Source: Ga0077555 sp964500805 (GTDB lineage: Bacteria > Pseudomonadota > Alphaproteobacteria > Rhizobiales > Hyphomicrobiaceae). From it: 64,000 bases of DNA. The DNA lies in NCBI GenBank assembly GCA_964500805.1, contig CAZCQH010000003.1:124001-188000 (forward strand). The letters run 5' to 3'. Numbering within the stretch: position 1 is the stretch's first letter; each line of letters opens with the position of its first letter. Below are positions 44,980 through 53,294 of this stretch, in pieces. The notes under the pieces are model-generated. The model was not told the DNA's origin and searched no databases. It saw only the letters and a program-made list of their open reading frames with translations. A program made the position numbers and the translations under genes.

Positions 44980-46941
44980 TCACTGTCCCGATCCGTGGCT
45001 TGTCTTCTGCCAATAAAAGGGACGAGAGACCAGCTGAATCAACGCAGCGTACCCTGCAAACGCAATCAACAGCCAGTAGAGAGGCATCAGGAACGCCCAC
45101 CCGGCGAGATTGGCGCGGCCACGTTTGATCGCGGCAACGATTGCGACGCCGATTGCCAGGCCGAAGCCAACCGCTGTGTTGCCTATCGCCAACCACCAAA
45201 GCCCGCGTTGCAAGGTTGTTTCGACTTGCACGGCTTCATTGTCAGGCGCGATCAGTGCCGCGATGAGCAAAATGTAGATCAGGGGATGCGCGAGTACCGC
45301 GACCAGGATTGCGCCCATCAGCATTTGCAGGCCGAGAAACCCGCGAAGTCCGAGCTCGCGCGCGGTGCGGAAGGGCCGGCGCATATGGACAAGATAGGTT
45401 TGCGTCCAACCTTTGAGCCAGCGTGTCCTCTGGCCGCGCCAGTTGCGCCAGCGAACGGGAGCCTCCTCCCAGGTCGTCGAGCGGAGTGTCCCTGTTCGAT
45501 ACCCGAGGCGCGCCAGGCGAATGCCAAGATCTGCATCCTCCGTCACATTGAAGGGATCCCAACCGCCGACACGACGCAGCAGCGCAACAGGAAAATGGTT
45601 CGACGTGCCGCCCAGCGGCAAAGGCAGCCGCATGCGTTCGAGCGCCGGCAAGATGCCGTCGAACAAGACCGAGTACTCGAGGGTGAACTGCCGGGTGTAG
45701 AAGCTGGCTTGGGGATTGTAAGTGTTGAGCCGCGCCTGAACGCACGCGAGATCGGGATTGCCATCGCGAAATCGCTCAAGCGCATCGCGGAGCTGTGACG
45801 GTTCCGGCCGATCTTCGGCATCGTAAACAACCACGTAGCTGCCGCGAACGAGGCCCAGCGCATAATTGAGCGCGCGCGGCTTGGTGCGCGGCGTCCCCCG
45901 CGGCACGACAACAATACGGAAATTGCCCGGGAGCTCCAGCTCGGATGCAGCGTGCCGCGTCTTGCGATCCTCTTCCTCGAAGAGCAGCAAGACCTCGAGG
46001 CGTGTTGCGGGATAGTCGAGCGCGGCGAGCGCCTGGACAAGGTTCGGCAGTACGTCGACTTCGTCGTAAAGCGGCACCAGAACGCTATAGACGGGCAAAT
46101 CACGATCAGGCAGGCGCATGGCCGGCGGTTTCTTCCGTTCGGTGGAACGCAATAGTTCCCTGAGCGCCAGGCAGCGGAGTACCGCCACCAGGAAGAATGG
46201 AACGGTGAGGATCGTGATGGAGGTGGTGACAGCTGCCTTCCAGTCGAGGACGAAGGCAGCGGACACACAAGCGACCAAAATCAAGAGCGCGCCATGCTGC
46301 CAGCGCGCGTCCGGCTGCGATGCACTCAGCTCGGGCGTCAGCCGCAGCAAGCCGTGCACTGCATTTTGGATGAGCCTGTCTCGGGCATGATTATGGCTCA
46401 AGAAGATAGATTCCAGCTCGGCCGACGTCGCGAACACGACCCGCCGCCCGGTGCGGGTGTGGGCCGCGACGAACCGCCAGAGCTCGGGCGGGGAGAACGC
46501 CATCGGCCGAACAGCAGTCACCGGTGTTCTGTCGGATGCGACAACAGACAATTGCGACGGTTGCACCAGAAGCGCGCCTGCGGCCTCAACTGGGGCATAC
46601 CGCTGGCGGCCGACAATGGGCACGCGCAGCAAGGCAGCCAGAATTTTGACGTAGTCGGCCTCTGATATCCATCCGAGCATAACCAGCACTTCGTGGACCG
46701 GCGAGCCCCAGTCAGCCGCGATCACCGTCGCGCGCTGCAAAGTCGGGGCATCGATGAGGCGGCCAACCAGAAATTCGTAGCTTCTGTCAGTGCACGCGGT
46801 GTTCACCGGCGGAGGCAAGCGGGCAGGCGAATGCGACCGCCGGGCAGACTGTCCCGCTGCAGCCACATGGGCTAAGCTCGACCGAAGATTCGTCGGCTGC
46901 GGTGCAGTGAATGGAGCGTTCGTTGTGGGCACGCGACACAT
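44980..46941 (-). CDS. XagB-like processive GT2 glycosyltransferase with N-terminal MshEN-like domain
   Basis: Membrane glycosyltransferase of about 653 residues. The N-terminal third has a small helical module (FLVGRLIDAPTLQRA and VMLGWISEADYVKILAALL) like the domain at the start of type II secretion ATPases. Two hydrophobic helices follow (LLILVACVSAAFVLDW; ILTVPFFLVAVLRCLA), then the GT2 core with YSVLVPLYDE, YDAEDRPEPSQL, VTEDADLGIRLARLGYRT and QRTRWLKGW, the D-D-D-QxxRW set of cellulose-synthase-like enzymes. Three to four C-terminal helices complete it. This layout is that of XagB-type biofilm polysaccharide synthases. Start uncertain: ATG 46941 or TTG 47049. Confidence 0.85.
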   Translation of the reverse strand: MCRVPTTNAPFTAPQPTNLRSSLAHVAAAGQSARRSHSPARLPPPVNTACTDRSYEFLVGRLIDAPTLQRATVIAADWGSPVHEVLVMLGWISEADYVKILAALLRVPIVGRQRYAPVEAAGALLVQPSQLSVVASDRTPVTAVRPMAFSPPELWRFVAAHTRTGRRVVFATSAELESIFLSHNHARDRLIQNAVHGLLRLTPELSASQPDARWQHGALLILVACVSAAFVLDWKAAVTTSITILTVPFFLVAVLRCLALRELLRSTERKKPPAMRLPDRDLPVYSVLVPLYDEVDVLPNLVQALAALDYPATRLEVLLLFEEEDRKTRHAASELELPGNFRIVVVPRGTPRTKPRALNYALGLVRGSYVVVYDAEDRPEPSQLRDALERFRDGNPDLACVQARLNTYNPQASFYTRQFTLEYSVLFDGILPALERMRLPLPLGGTSNHFPVALLRRVGGWDPFNVTEDADLGIRLARLGYRTGTLRSTTWEEAPVRWRNWRGQRTRWLKGWTQTYLVHMRRPFRTARELGLRGFLGLQMLMGAILVAVLAHPLIYILLIAALIAPDNEAVQVETTLQRGLWWLAIGNTAVGFGLAIGVAIVAAIKRGRANLAGWAFLMPLYWLLIAFAGYAALIQLVSRPFYWQKTSHGSGQ

Positions 46942-47049
46942 AGGTGTTTTGTTGAATGATCGACGATGGACTGGCACTTCCGGAAGCCAGATCGCTGGGG
47001 GGCTGAACAAAGCGTGTCCCGCCGACCGGCGCCCGAAGGCCGAGGCCAA

Positions 47050-47889
47050 ATGCTAATAATGATGAAAAGAATTCTGTTTTTCTGGATTTGTCAAATCTTG
47101 TTCATTTATGGAGTATTGGCATGCCATACTCAACTTTCGCGTGCACAGACAGCAGCCGCCGTGCCCGCTGAGGCGGTTGATCTACCGCGCCGCGTTATCG
47201 TTCGCTTCATAACCGATACCGACTTCCCGCCATTTCACTATTATGATGAGGAGGGCGTGCTGACGGGCTTCAACATCGACGTCGCACGCGCAATCTGCCT
47301 GGAGATGCAGGCGGCCTGTGACATCCAACCGCGTTCATGGGCGGAGCTCATACCCGCTTTGAAGCGGGGCGAGGCCGATGCGGTCATCGCCTCGCACGCG
47401 ATCACGGCCGCCGCGCTCGCAGAGGTCGATTTCTCAGACCGCTACTACTATACGCCTGCCTGGTTCGCCGGACGGCGGGGCGGCAACCTCGTTGTGACGC
47501 CCGAAGGTCTTGAAGGGCTGAAGATCGGGGTCGCCCGTCAGGGGCCGCACGAGGCCTATCTCAAGACTTTTTTCCGCGACAGCGCGATCGTTCCCTTTGA
47601 GAGCGGGGACTTGGCGCGCGATGCGCTGACATCGGGCAAGATCGATCTCATTTTCGACGACGGCATCTCGCTTGCGTTCTGGCTCAACGGGACGCTGTCG
47701 CGGGGCTGCTGCGAGTTGAAGGGTGGTCCTTTCTACGAGCCCAAGTTCTTCGGCGACGGTGTCGGCGTGATGATCGGCAAGCAGGATCCGCAGCTTAAGG
47801 GCCTGATCAATCAGGCGCTCCGGCAGATCCGGGCCTCGGGCCGCATGGAGGAGCTCCAGCTGCGATACTTTCCATCGCGCGTGTTCTGA
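47050..47889 (+). CDS. periplasmic amino-acid-type solute-binding protein
   Basis: Type II periplasmic binding protein of 279 residues. A hydrophobic signal segment (about 3-24) is followed by a binding fold with PPFHYYDEEGVLTGFNIDVA, CDIQPRSWAELIPALKRGEADAVI, LKIGVARQGPHEAYL and SGKIDLIFDDG. This is the SBP_bac_3 family of polar amino acid uptake systems; it may also be a sensor-linked binding protein because no permease or ATPase is near. It is divergent from the XagB-like gene, the two starts being about 110 bases apart. Confidence 0.88.
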   Translation: MLIMMKRILFFWICQILFIYGVLACHTQLSRAQTAAAVPAEAVDLPRRVIVRFITDTDFPPFHYYDEEGVLTGFNIDVARAICLEMQAACDIQPRSWAELIPALKRGEADAVIASHAITAAALAEVDFSDRYYYTPAWFAGRRGGNLVVTPEGLEGLKIGVARQGPHEAYLKTFFRDSAIVPFESGDLARDALTSGKIDLIFDDGISLAFWLNGTLSRGCCELKGGPFYEPKFFGDGVGVMIGKQDPQLKGLINQALRQIRASGRMEELQLRYFPSRVF

Positions 47890-48049
47890 CGGTGTCGACC
47901 GCGTCTTTGGAGGCTCACTCGAGTTTCTCGTTGAGATCGAGGCGGGCCTCACAACATTGCCGCGAGCCGCCAACTGAACGACGTGGTGAACCGAAGCAGC
48001 CGTCACCCGGATTGCGGTACCGCGGTTCGACTGCTTCGTTGCCACACAT

Positions 48050-48475
48050 TCACTTCGGGATCGAAGGCAGAGCTTTGGCCTGTTCCGCAGTCATGTTGAT
48101 GATGATGCGATCCGTACCAAGCTGAAATTGCCCCGGCGTGAGGCGAACACGCGTCTCGCCCATCCCCAGGAAGCCGCCGAGATCGGCATGGAGCTCTGTG
48201 ACGCGGCCATTTCCTTCGCGCACGAAAGCCGCGACTTCGCCGAGATCCTGGCCGTCGCTGCTGTATACGGGCTTGTCGACCCACGTTTTCGCTTGCTCAT
48301 CATTCAGAACGAGTTGCGCTGATGGCGCCGTGGTCGAAGGTGCCGGTGTCGCCTGGGTCGAAGCCGGCGGCACCGTGGTCGCGGGGGGCGCAGACGGTGC
48401 AGGTGGGCTCGACTGGGCCAACACAGCGCTCGCGGTGATCATTGTTGCGATTGTAACGCCAAGGTACCTGAGCAT
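48050..48475 (-). CDS. exported PRC-barrel domain protein
   Basis: Exported protein of 141 residues: signal peptide (about 1-21, TMITASAVLAQ), a Pro/Ala/Thr/Ser-rich linker (about 22-55) and a PRC-barrel domain (about 60-141; DKPVYSSDGQDLGEVAAFV, TELHADLGGFLGMGETRVRL). PRC-barrel proteins of this exported type are frequent in Hyphomicrobiales stress regulons. AAGGAG seven bases before ATG 48475 fixes the start. A GGAAC-N16-CGTC promoter lies 57-81 bases upstream, making EcfG control likely. Confidence 0.88.
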   Translation of the reverse strand: MLRYLGVTIATMITASAVLAQSSPPAPSAPPATTVPPASTQATPAPSTTAPSAQLVLNDEQAKTWVDKPVYSSDGQDLGEVAAFVREGNGRVTELHADLGGFLGMGETRVRLTPGQFQLGTDRIIINMTAEQAKALPSIPK

Positions 48476-48531
48476 TCTTCCATCTCCTTTTGTGTGCACT
48501 TGCTCCCGGCTGGAAGCCGATCGGGTCGATA

Positions 48532-48556
48532 GACGTGCAAGAGATGCAAAAGTTCC
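48532..48556 (-). promoter_or_regulatory. EcfG-type promoter of the PRC-barrel gene
   Basis: On the minus strand GGAAC (48556-48552) is separated by exactly 16 bases from CGTC (48535-48532). This is the alphaproteobacterial EcfG consensus GGAAC-N16/17-CGTT with one mismatch in the -10 element, about 57 bases before the start codon. Confidence 0.75.
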
Positions 48557-48611
48557 GAATCCGTGCAGAGCTGGGCCTGCTCTCTAGCGTGGACCATTCA
48601 CACCGATCCCG

Positions 48612-49418
48612 TTAGTGAGCCGGCCGGTCCTTTCCGAAGAACAGCACCTGACTGACGACGGCTTGGACCATTGCCGGCTGAAATGGCTTGGTGATCAAGA
48701 ACGCTGGCTCGGAACCCATACCCGTCAGCAATCGCTCGGGGAATGCTGTTATGAAGATTACGGGAATATCTCTTCGACTGAGAATATCGCCCACTGCATC
48801 GATGCCTGAACTGCCATCGGCAAGCTGGATATCGGAAAGAATGATTTCTGGCCCAGTCGCCATTGCAAGTGCACGAGCCTCAGCGCGCGTCTTCGCAATT
48901 CCGACCGAGGTGTGACCGATCTCCCGCACCAAGTGCTCGATATCCATCGCAATAAGCGGCTCATCCTCAATGATCAGAACGCGAGCGGCAATCTGCTCCG
49001 CGATTTCACGGCGTGCCTGGCTCAACAGTTCTTCTACCGCGTTCTCGCTCACGCCGAGAATACCTGCGACTTGCTTAGGCTCGAATTGTTCCAATGCTAT
49101 CAATAGAAATGCTTGGCGCGGAAGTGGCGTGATCCTCTCGATCCGCCGGTCGGCAAGGGAGGCTCGCCCTTCGTCACTGACATCCTCGATATGCCTGTTC
49201 GACGCCGGCGAGTTCCAAACCTGATGGAAGACGGTGAAAAGCGCCTGCTTGGCGGGCACATCCGACTGAAACCGTTCAGGCTTCGCGATGATTGCCTCGA
49301 TTGCAGAGATGACACCGGCATCTCCGCGATCCTGGCTACCGGTGAGCGTTCTGGCGAAGCGTCGCAAATAGGGAAGTATCGGCGCAATCTCGTCTGCGAT
49401 GACTGAGCCTCTGCTCAT
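48612..49418 (-). CDS. phyR: PhyR-type response regulator (anti-anti-sigma factor)
   Basis: Master switch of the general stress response, 268 residues. The N-terminal half is a sigma-factor mimic (about 1-130; LPYLRRFARTLTGSQDRGD, LPRQAFLLIALEQFEPKQVAGILGVSENAV), which binds NepR when the receiver is phosphorylated. The C-terminal receiver (about 145-262) has the acidic pair in LIIEDEPL, the phospho-acceptor Asp in EIILSDIQLADG and the Lys in FLITKPFQP. Its start overlaps the ecfG stop as ATGA. Usually phyR is divergent from nepR-ecfG; here it is the last gene of the same operon. Confidence 0.95.
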   Translation of the reverse strand: MSRGSVIADEIAPILPYLRRFARTLTGSQDRGDAGVISAIEAIIAKPERFQSDVPAKQALFTVFHQVWNSPASNRHIEDVSDEGRASLADRRIERITPLPRQAFLLIALEQFEPKQVAGILGVSENAVEELLSQARREIAEQIAARVLIIEDEPLIAMDIEHLVREIGHTSVGIAKTRAEARALAMATGPEIILSDIQLADGSSGIDAVGDILSRRDIPVIFITAFPERLLTGMGSEPAFLITKPFQPAMVQAVVSQVLFFGKDRPAH

Positions 49419-49975
49419 GAGACCCCCTTTTGCTTTTCCGAGTGTTCAGTTCCGACGACAACCGGTCGTGGCGTCTTTTCGTGTAAATCCAGCAGCTCAG
49501 CCAATTTCATTCGAGCTCGGCTGACTCTGCTTTTCATTGTTCCAACTGCGCAGCCGCATAGCACCGCGGCATCCTCGTAACTGAAGCCTTCGGCGCCAAT
49601 GAGGACAAGCGCTTCGCGATGCTCGGGATGCAGTCGCGAAAATGCTCTCTCGAAGTCGATCAAATCCATGTGCGCCGATTGAGACTCGGAAACGCTAGCG
49701 GATTCGGGCAGTAAGCCGCTCCCGCCGTCGAACTCGTGCCGACGCTTTCGCGCCAGAGAGAAGTAGCTATTGCGGAGTATTGTGAAGAGCCACGCCTTCA
49801 GGTGCTCGATGCGAGCGATGCGCTCGCGATGCTGCCAAGCCTTGATCAGCGTTTCCTGCACCAGGTCGTCAGCCAGATCCATGTTCCGAGTCAAGGACAG
49901 CGCGAACGCGCGCAAATGAGGAACCAGCGCTTGTACAGGTGCGAACCCATCATCCTCCTCTCGAGAAGACGTCAC
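49415..49975 (-). CDS. ecfG: general stress sigma factor EcfG
   Basis: ECF sigma factor of the ECF15 group, 186 residues. Region 2 shows LVPHLRAFALSLTRNMDLADDLVQETLIKAW and the -10 recognition helix HLKAWLFTILRNSYF; region 4 shows HPEHREALVLIGAEGFSYEDAA and CAVGTMKSRVSRAR for -35 recognition. Quoted motifs are split from longer stretches. It is kept inactive by NepR, whose gene ends four bases before the ecfG start, and is released by phosphorylated PhyR, encoded next. Confidence 0.95.
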   Translation of the reverse strand: MTSSREEDDGFAPVQALVPHLRAFALSLTRNMDLADDLVQETLIKAWQHRERIARIEHLKAWLFTILRNSYFSLARKRRHEFDGGSGLLPESASVSESQSAHMDLIDFERAFSRLHPEHREALVLIGAEGFSYEDAAVLCGCAVGTMKSRVSRARMKLAELLDLHEKTPRPVVVGTEHSEKQKGVS

Positions 49976-49978
49976 AGC

Positions 49979-50170
49979 TCATCCCCTCTTCTTCAGCTCT
50001 TCAAGAAGGCGTTCGAATCTGTCGGGGATCGGCGTGTTGAGCTTTTGGCGATAGGTCTCTCGAAGCCGGTGCGAAATGATATCCTGCGCCTCCTTCGGCA
50101 ACTCAGGCGTCGGCGACTTGCTGTCAGGTTCAGGCCGCTTCGACCTATCGCCGGCTGGTTGATCGCTCAC
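49979..50170 (-). CDS. nepR: anti-sigma factor NepR
   Basis: Small anti-sigma factor of 63 residues. The C-terminal two thirds carry the NepR signature: IISHRLRETYRQKLNTPIP followed by DRFERLLEELK, the two helices that hold EcfG or PhyR's sigma-like domain. The N-terminal 25 residues are disordered-looking (Pro/Ser/Lys). The start is GTG 50170 with GGGAG ten bases upstream. It follows the DUF1328 gene by 60 bases with no separate GGAAC promoter seen, so it is probably read from the promoter at 50454-50478. Confidence 0.93.
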   Translation of the reverse strand: MSDQPAGDRSKRPEPDSKSPTPELPKEAQDIISHRLRETYRQKLNTPIPDRFERLLEELKKRG

Positions 50171-50230
50171 GGCAAATTCGCTCCCGAGATGCCATTGATC
50201 TCTCTTTGAATCGCCGACGCTTTCATCACT

Positions 50231-50404
50231 TCAGGGCCGCCTGACCAAGCCTGCAATCAAAGAGATCACAAACAGGACGATTGCGACCCAAAACAAGATC
50301 CTGGCGCCGTCCATGGCGGTTCCGGCAACGCCGCCGAATCCGAAGAAAGCCGCAATGAGTGCGACGACTAGAAACACAACAGCATAATAGAGCAGATTGC
50401 CCAT
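50231..50404 (-). CDS. DUF1328 small membrane protein (YtjA-like)
   Basis: Two-helix membrane protein of 57 residues: MGNLLYYAVVFLVVALIAAF (first helix), GFGGVAGTA turn, and ILFWVAIVLFVISLIAG (second helix), a perfect DUF1328 pattern. Members are stress-induced small membrane proteins of unknown action. ATG 50404 has GGAGG upstream. An EcfG-type promoter is 50-74 bases upstream. Likely first gene of the stress operon with nepR, ecfG and phyR. Confidence 0.92.
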   Translation of the reverse strand: MGNLLYYAVVFLVVALIAAFFGFGGVAGTAMDGARILFWVAIVLFVISLIAGLVRRP

Positions 50405-50453
50405 AGATGCCTCCAAGCGACGCTTTGCCTAATTGGGCTGATCCCAAAAATAA

Positions 50454-50478
50454 GACGCCGGTGATCACCATTGGTTCC
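50454..50478 (-). promoter_or_regulatory. EcfG-type promoter of the DUF1328-nepR-ecfG-phyR operon
   Basis: GGAAC (50478-50474) and CGTC (50457-50454) on the minus strand with a 16-base spacer. Position before the presumed operon predicts positive autoregulation of ecfG, as established in other alphaproteobacteria. Confidence 0.75.
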
Positions 50479-50618
50479 ATCCTCTCCCTTCTTTTTGCGC
50501 AGTGACCCGGAGTCGCTGCACGTACTGGAGAGAAGACGAGATCGACCACTTGACCGATCAGCAGGCCGAAATGCGCGTCGGCGAGGCAAACGGTGCATCG
50601 CCGACACGTTATGAATGT

Positions 50619-50816
50619 TCACATCCCGCGGATATAATCGTCGACTTGGCGCTGGGCTTCATCTTTGGTGATGCCGTAGCGCTCCTGAATTTTGCCTTCC
50701 AGTTGATCGCGCTTGCCGTTTATGTGGGAGAGATCGTCATCTGTCAGATCGCCCCATTTTTCCTTGATCTTTCCTGAAAACTGCTTCCAGTTTCCTTCGA
50801 TCCGATCCCAATTCAT
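50619..50816 (-). CDS. CsbD family stress protein
   Basis: Hydrophilic protein of 65 residues with the full CsbD pattern: MNWDRIEGNWKQFSGKIKEK, WGDLTDDDL and QLEGKIQERYGITKDEA. CsbD proteins are abundant under general stress in many bacteria; their action is not known. Strong AGGAGTGAGTC leader before ATG 50816. A GGAAC-N16-CGTC promoter lies about 90-113 bases upstream. Confidence 0.94.
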   Translation of the reverse strand: MNWDRIEGNWKQFSGKIKEKWGDLTDDDLSHINGKRDQLEGKIQERYGITKDEAQRQVDDYIRGM

Positions 50817-50904
50817 GACTCACTCCTTGTTCATTGGGTTGCTGCGATTGACATGGGATCGCTGCGCCACCTGGAAACTCGAGCGATCCAACATCAATGC
50901 ACTA

Positions 50905-50929
50905 GACGCAAACACCGCGCGTTGGTTCC
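50905..50929 (-). promoter_or_regulatory. EcfG-type promoter of csbD
   Basis: GGAAC (50929-50925) and CGTC (50908-50905) on the minus strand, spacer 16 bases, the same arrangement as the two promoters nearby. Confidence 0.75.
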
Positions 50930-51056
50930 CACTCGTTATGCAGCTCGGATCCGTTAGGCAGGGCGAAAAGCACTCGAGCTTGCGGGACGTAGCACGACAT
51001 CTCAGCTTGAGAAGCTGTGGCGCACGTCTATCCGCGATGCGCACTCCGCGGAGTGT

Positions 51057-51218
51057 TCAATACATGACGTCGATCGGTATGGTGTTCAGCTGACTATTAT
51101 CATCGCCGCTTAGTTCGCGTATGATTGCTACTGCGTTAACAAACGCAGTCCGCGACTGCGTCAGTTCTTTGAGCTCGATTGCGAGCTCTAACACCATCCC
51201 GAGCTGCTCACTGGTCAT
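51057..51218 (-). CDS. possible 53-residue protein
   Basis: A short frame starting MTSEQLGMVLELAIELKELT, predicted mainly helical, ending NTIPIDVMY. Codon use is plausible but the ribosome binding site is weak and I do not recognise the family. It lies in the gap between csbD and the P450 gene. Confidence 0.3.
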   Translation of the reverse strand: MTSEQLGMVLELAIELKELTQSRTAFVNAVAIIRELSGDDNSQLNTIPIDVMY

Positions 51219-51639
51219 GTATCGACCCGTTGGTGGTGCGCGAGTCTGGCGGCTGGCGGTCGAACCTGCACGATCACACATGGGTGTGCTCCGTCGTTGC
51301 CCTCGGTGATTAGACACGCGGTTCGGCGCTTTGGTTCCTCGGTTGCTCACAAAGTCGCAGTGGACCGTGTTCCAGGCGGCAACGGCGGCTTCCATTTCGG
51401 CCGTGTGCGCGCCGCTGTTGTCGCCACTTGATAGGAAGGCCACATCGGCGGCCTCTCTGCGGCCCTTGATCTTCGCCGGATCACTTTTCGGGCCGGCCGG
51501 CGAAGTCGTTTACATCACCTTGAAGCGTTTCACGCTCATCGGAGACGAATTTCTATTCAAACGCATTGGCGTGCTCGAAGAGCACCTTCGGTATTACCAC
51601 GGCGCGCCCAGGGCAGAGCCTCGCGATAGCGAGAGGCAC

Positions 51640-53016
51640 TCAGTGCGCGCCATTAGCGCGCTGCCGCAACCGGAACTGCAACGTGTGGTGAGCCAGTGTC
51701 CCTGGCAGCGGTCGGGCAGGGTCGAGCCGCTTCGGGTCCATCGCAACCACGTCGCGCGCACGGATGATGGCAGCGAGCACCATGGCGCTTACCATGAGCA
51801 CGAGATTACGACCGGGGCAGGTTCCTGGGCCCTGGCTAAACTGTACGAAGCGGCCGCCGGGGGGCGGGTTTCCAAGCCAAAGGTGCGGCGCGAAACGGTT
51901 GGCGTCGGGGAAAGTCGCGTCGTCGCGATGGAAGAACGGCGCATAGATGATCAGGCTGGCGCCCTGCGGCAGGTCGCCGCCGGGCCAATGTGTGATCGAC
52001 GTGGTTCCGCGCAATATCAGGGGCGTCGTCGGCCATAGTCGAAGCGACTCCAACATTGCCGAGCGAAGAAGCGGCTGCTCGCCAGATAACGTGGCAGCCT
52101 CGGTTGCTTGCCGGCGCGCCATCTGCATCGCTTCGGGATGAGCGGCGAGCAGCGCCAGCGCGCGATAGATTGCGATGCCGGTCGGTTCGGATGCGAACAG
52201 CCAATGGGCGACCTGATCGGTTGGTCTCGTGTTTGTGCTCTTGGCGGTGGTGGCAATATGGGCAGCTAAGCTGCCCGGCTCGGCACGGCTCAAACGTGCG
52301 TTCAGCGTGTCGTGGAGCTGGTGCAGAAGCTGGCGCCGGCCGGGATGGAACATTGCCCAATTACCCGCGGCCCGCAGCCTTGCCAACATGGCCGTCATCG
52401 CGTGATCATCGCGGGCGCTGTCACCCAGGACTATGCGCCTGACCACACGTCGCCAGGTCTCGAAGAATTCGTCCGACCGCAGTGTTGTGCCCGTCCATGA
52501 CAGGAGCGACGCGACCTCGTTTTCGATGACGGCGGCCATCTTGCCTGCCAGGGTATGAGCTGCAGTCTCGCTCTCCAGCACGCGCTCGTTGAATGCACGC
52601 CTTTCAACGCGGTCGGTGCCTTGCGAGATCAATGAGACGCCGGGTTCGAAATGTGCCAATGCGGCGCGCTTCTCGGCGGTTGCGGTCGCGAACGGCTCGG
52701 GTGTCTCGGCCAGCACGCGCTCAACGAGCTCCGGCGCGAGCAGTACCGCAAAAGTCTTACCGGGAACGGCGAGGACGACCGGACCACCGCCATGGCGATC
52801 CCTAAGCCGCTGCATTCGCCGGATCGCGCGTTCAACAAAGCCAAACCGCTCGGCCGTGCGGACGACACGTGGCCGCCGGATAAGCACACCCTTGGCAAGC
52901 GTCGGTAGAATGACCTCGGACACCACGCCAGCGGTCTCGAGGTAGCTTGCCCAGGCCAGCTTACTTGACGCGGAGCTCGCCTGCTCGTCAGGAGAATTTT
53001 CGATGGGCTCGAGCAT
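51640..53016 (-). CDS. cytochrome P450
   Basis: Haem monooxygenase of about 458 residues. The I-helix region is replaced in part by VAHWLFASEPTGIAIYRAL; the K-helix ExxR is AMLESLRLWPTTPLILR, the haem loop is FSQGPGTCPGRNLVLM with the cysteine ligand, and PFFHRDDATFPDANRFAP is the usual PERF-like segment. No redox partner gene is adjacent. Start: ATG 53016 (a TTG at 53025 is possible). A perfect EcfG consensus promoter ends only nine bases before ATG 53016, so the transcript may be nearly leaderless. Confidence 0.92.
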   Translation of the reverse strand: MLEPIENSPDEQASSASSKLAWASYLETAGVVSEVILPTLAKGVLIRRPRVVRTAERFGFVERAIRRMQRLRDRHGGGPVVLAVPGKTFAVLLAPELVERVLAETPEPFATATAEKRAALAHFEPGVSLISQGTDRVERRAFNERVLESETAAHTLAGKMAAVIENEVASLLSWTGTTLRSDEFFETWRRVVRRIVLGDSARDDHAMTAMLARLRAAGNWAMFHPGRRQLLHQLHDTLNARLSRAEPGSLAAHIATTAKSTNTRPTDQVAHWLFASEPTGIAIYRALALLAAHPEAMQMARRQATEAATLSGEQPLLRSAMLESLRLWPTTPLILRGTTSITHWPGGDLPQGASLIIYAPFFHRDDATFPDANRFAPHLWLGNPPPGGRFVQFSQGPGTCPGRNLVLMVSAMVLAAIIRARDVVAMDPKRLDPARPLPGTLAHHTLQFRLRQRANGAH

Positions 53017-53024
53017 AACGCTCA

Positions 53025-53049
53025 AACGGCGGATCGGCGCCCTGGTTCC
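53025..53049 (-). promoter_or_regulatory. EcfG-type promoter of the P450 gene
   Basis: GGAAC (53049-53045), 16-base spacer, CGTT (53028-53025) on the minus strand: an exact match to the EcfG consensus. The expected start of transcription is about 53017-53020, at the P450 start codon. Confidence 0.65.
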
Positions 53050-53294
53050 GCTGAATGCAAGGGCAATGCCTGCGAGCAGGCAATTGCGGCAAGCTCGGCC
53101 GGTCTCATTGGATACGAACCACTTCGTTCAGTAATGAATGAAATCAATAATTCGCTCGCCTCGGCGGAACAGCTGGCCAATTTCTGACCTGCCCGACGAG
53201 ATGCAGGATGTCTTCGCCAGGATTATTCTCTAGTCTTGTTCGATCGAATAAAGTTCACGGATGTTCTGTATTTAAAGCGTGCAGGGGTCGCCGG

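Larger units (their letters stand above)
50817..51639. other. mostly non-coding stretch between csbD and the P450 gene
   Basis: About 820 bases. It carries the csbD promoter (50905-50929) and perhaps one 53-residue frame on minus (51057-51218). A small hairpin (CTCGC/GCGAG, around 51622-51635) just behind the P450 stop may end that transcript. I see no other gene; plus-strand frames here run antisense into the P450 gene and are not protein-like. Confidence 0.4.

Noticed and set aside
51331..52038. Plus-strand frame of 235 codons between csbD and P450
   Set aside because: Its 3' half is exactly antisense to the P450 haem-binding end, and its beginning shows no known fold.
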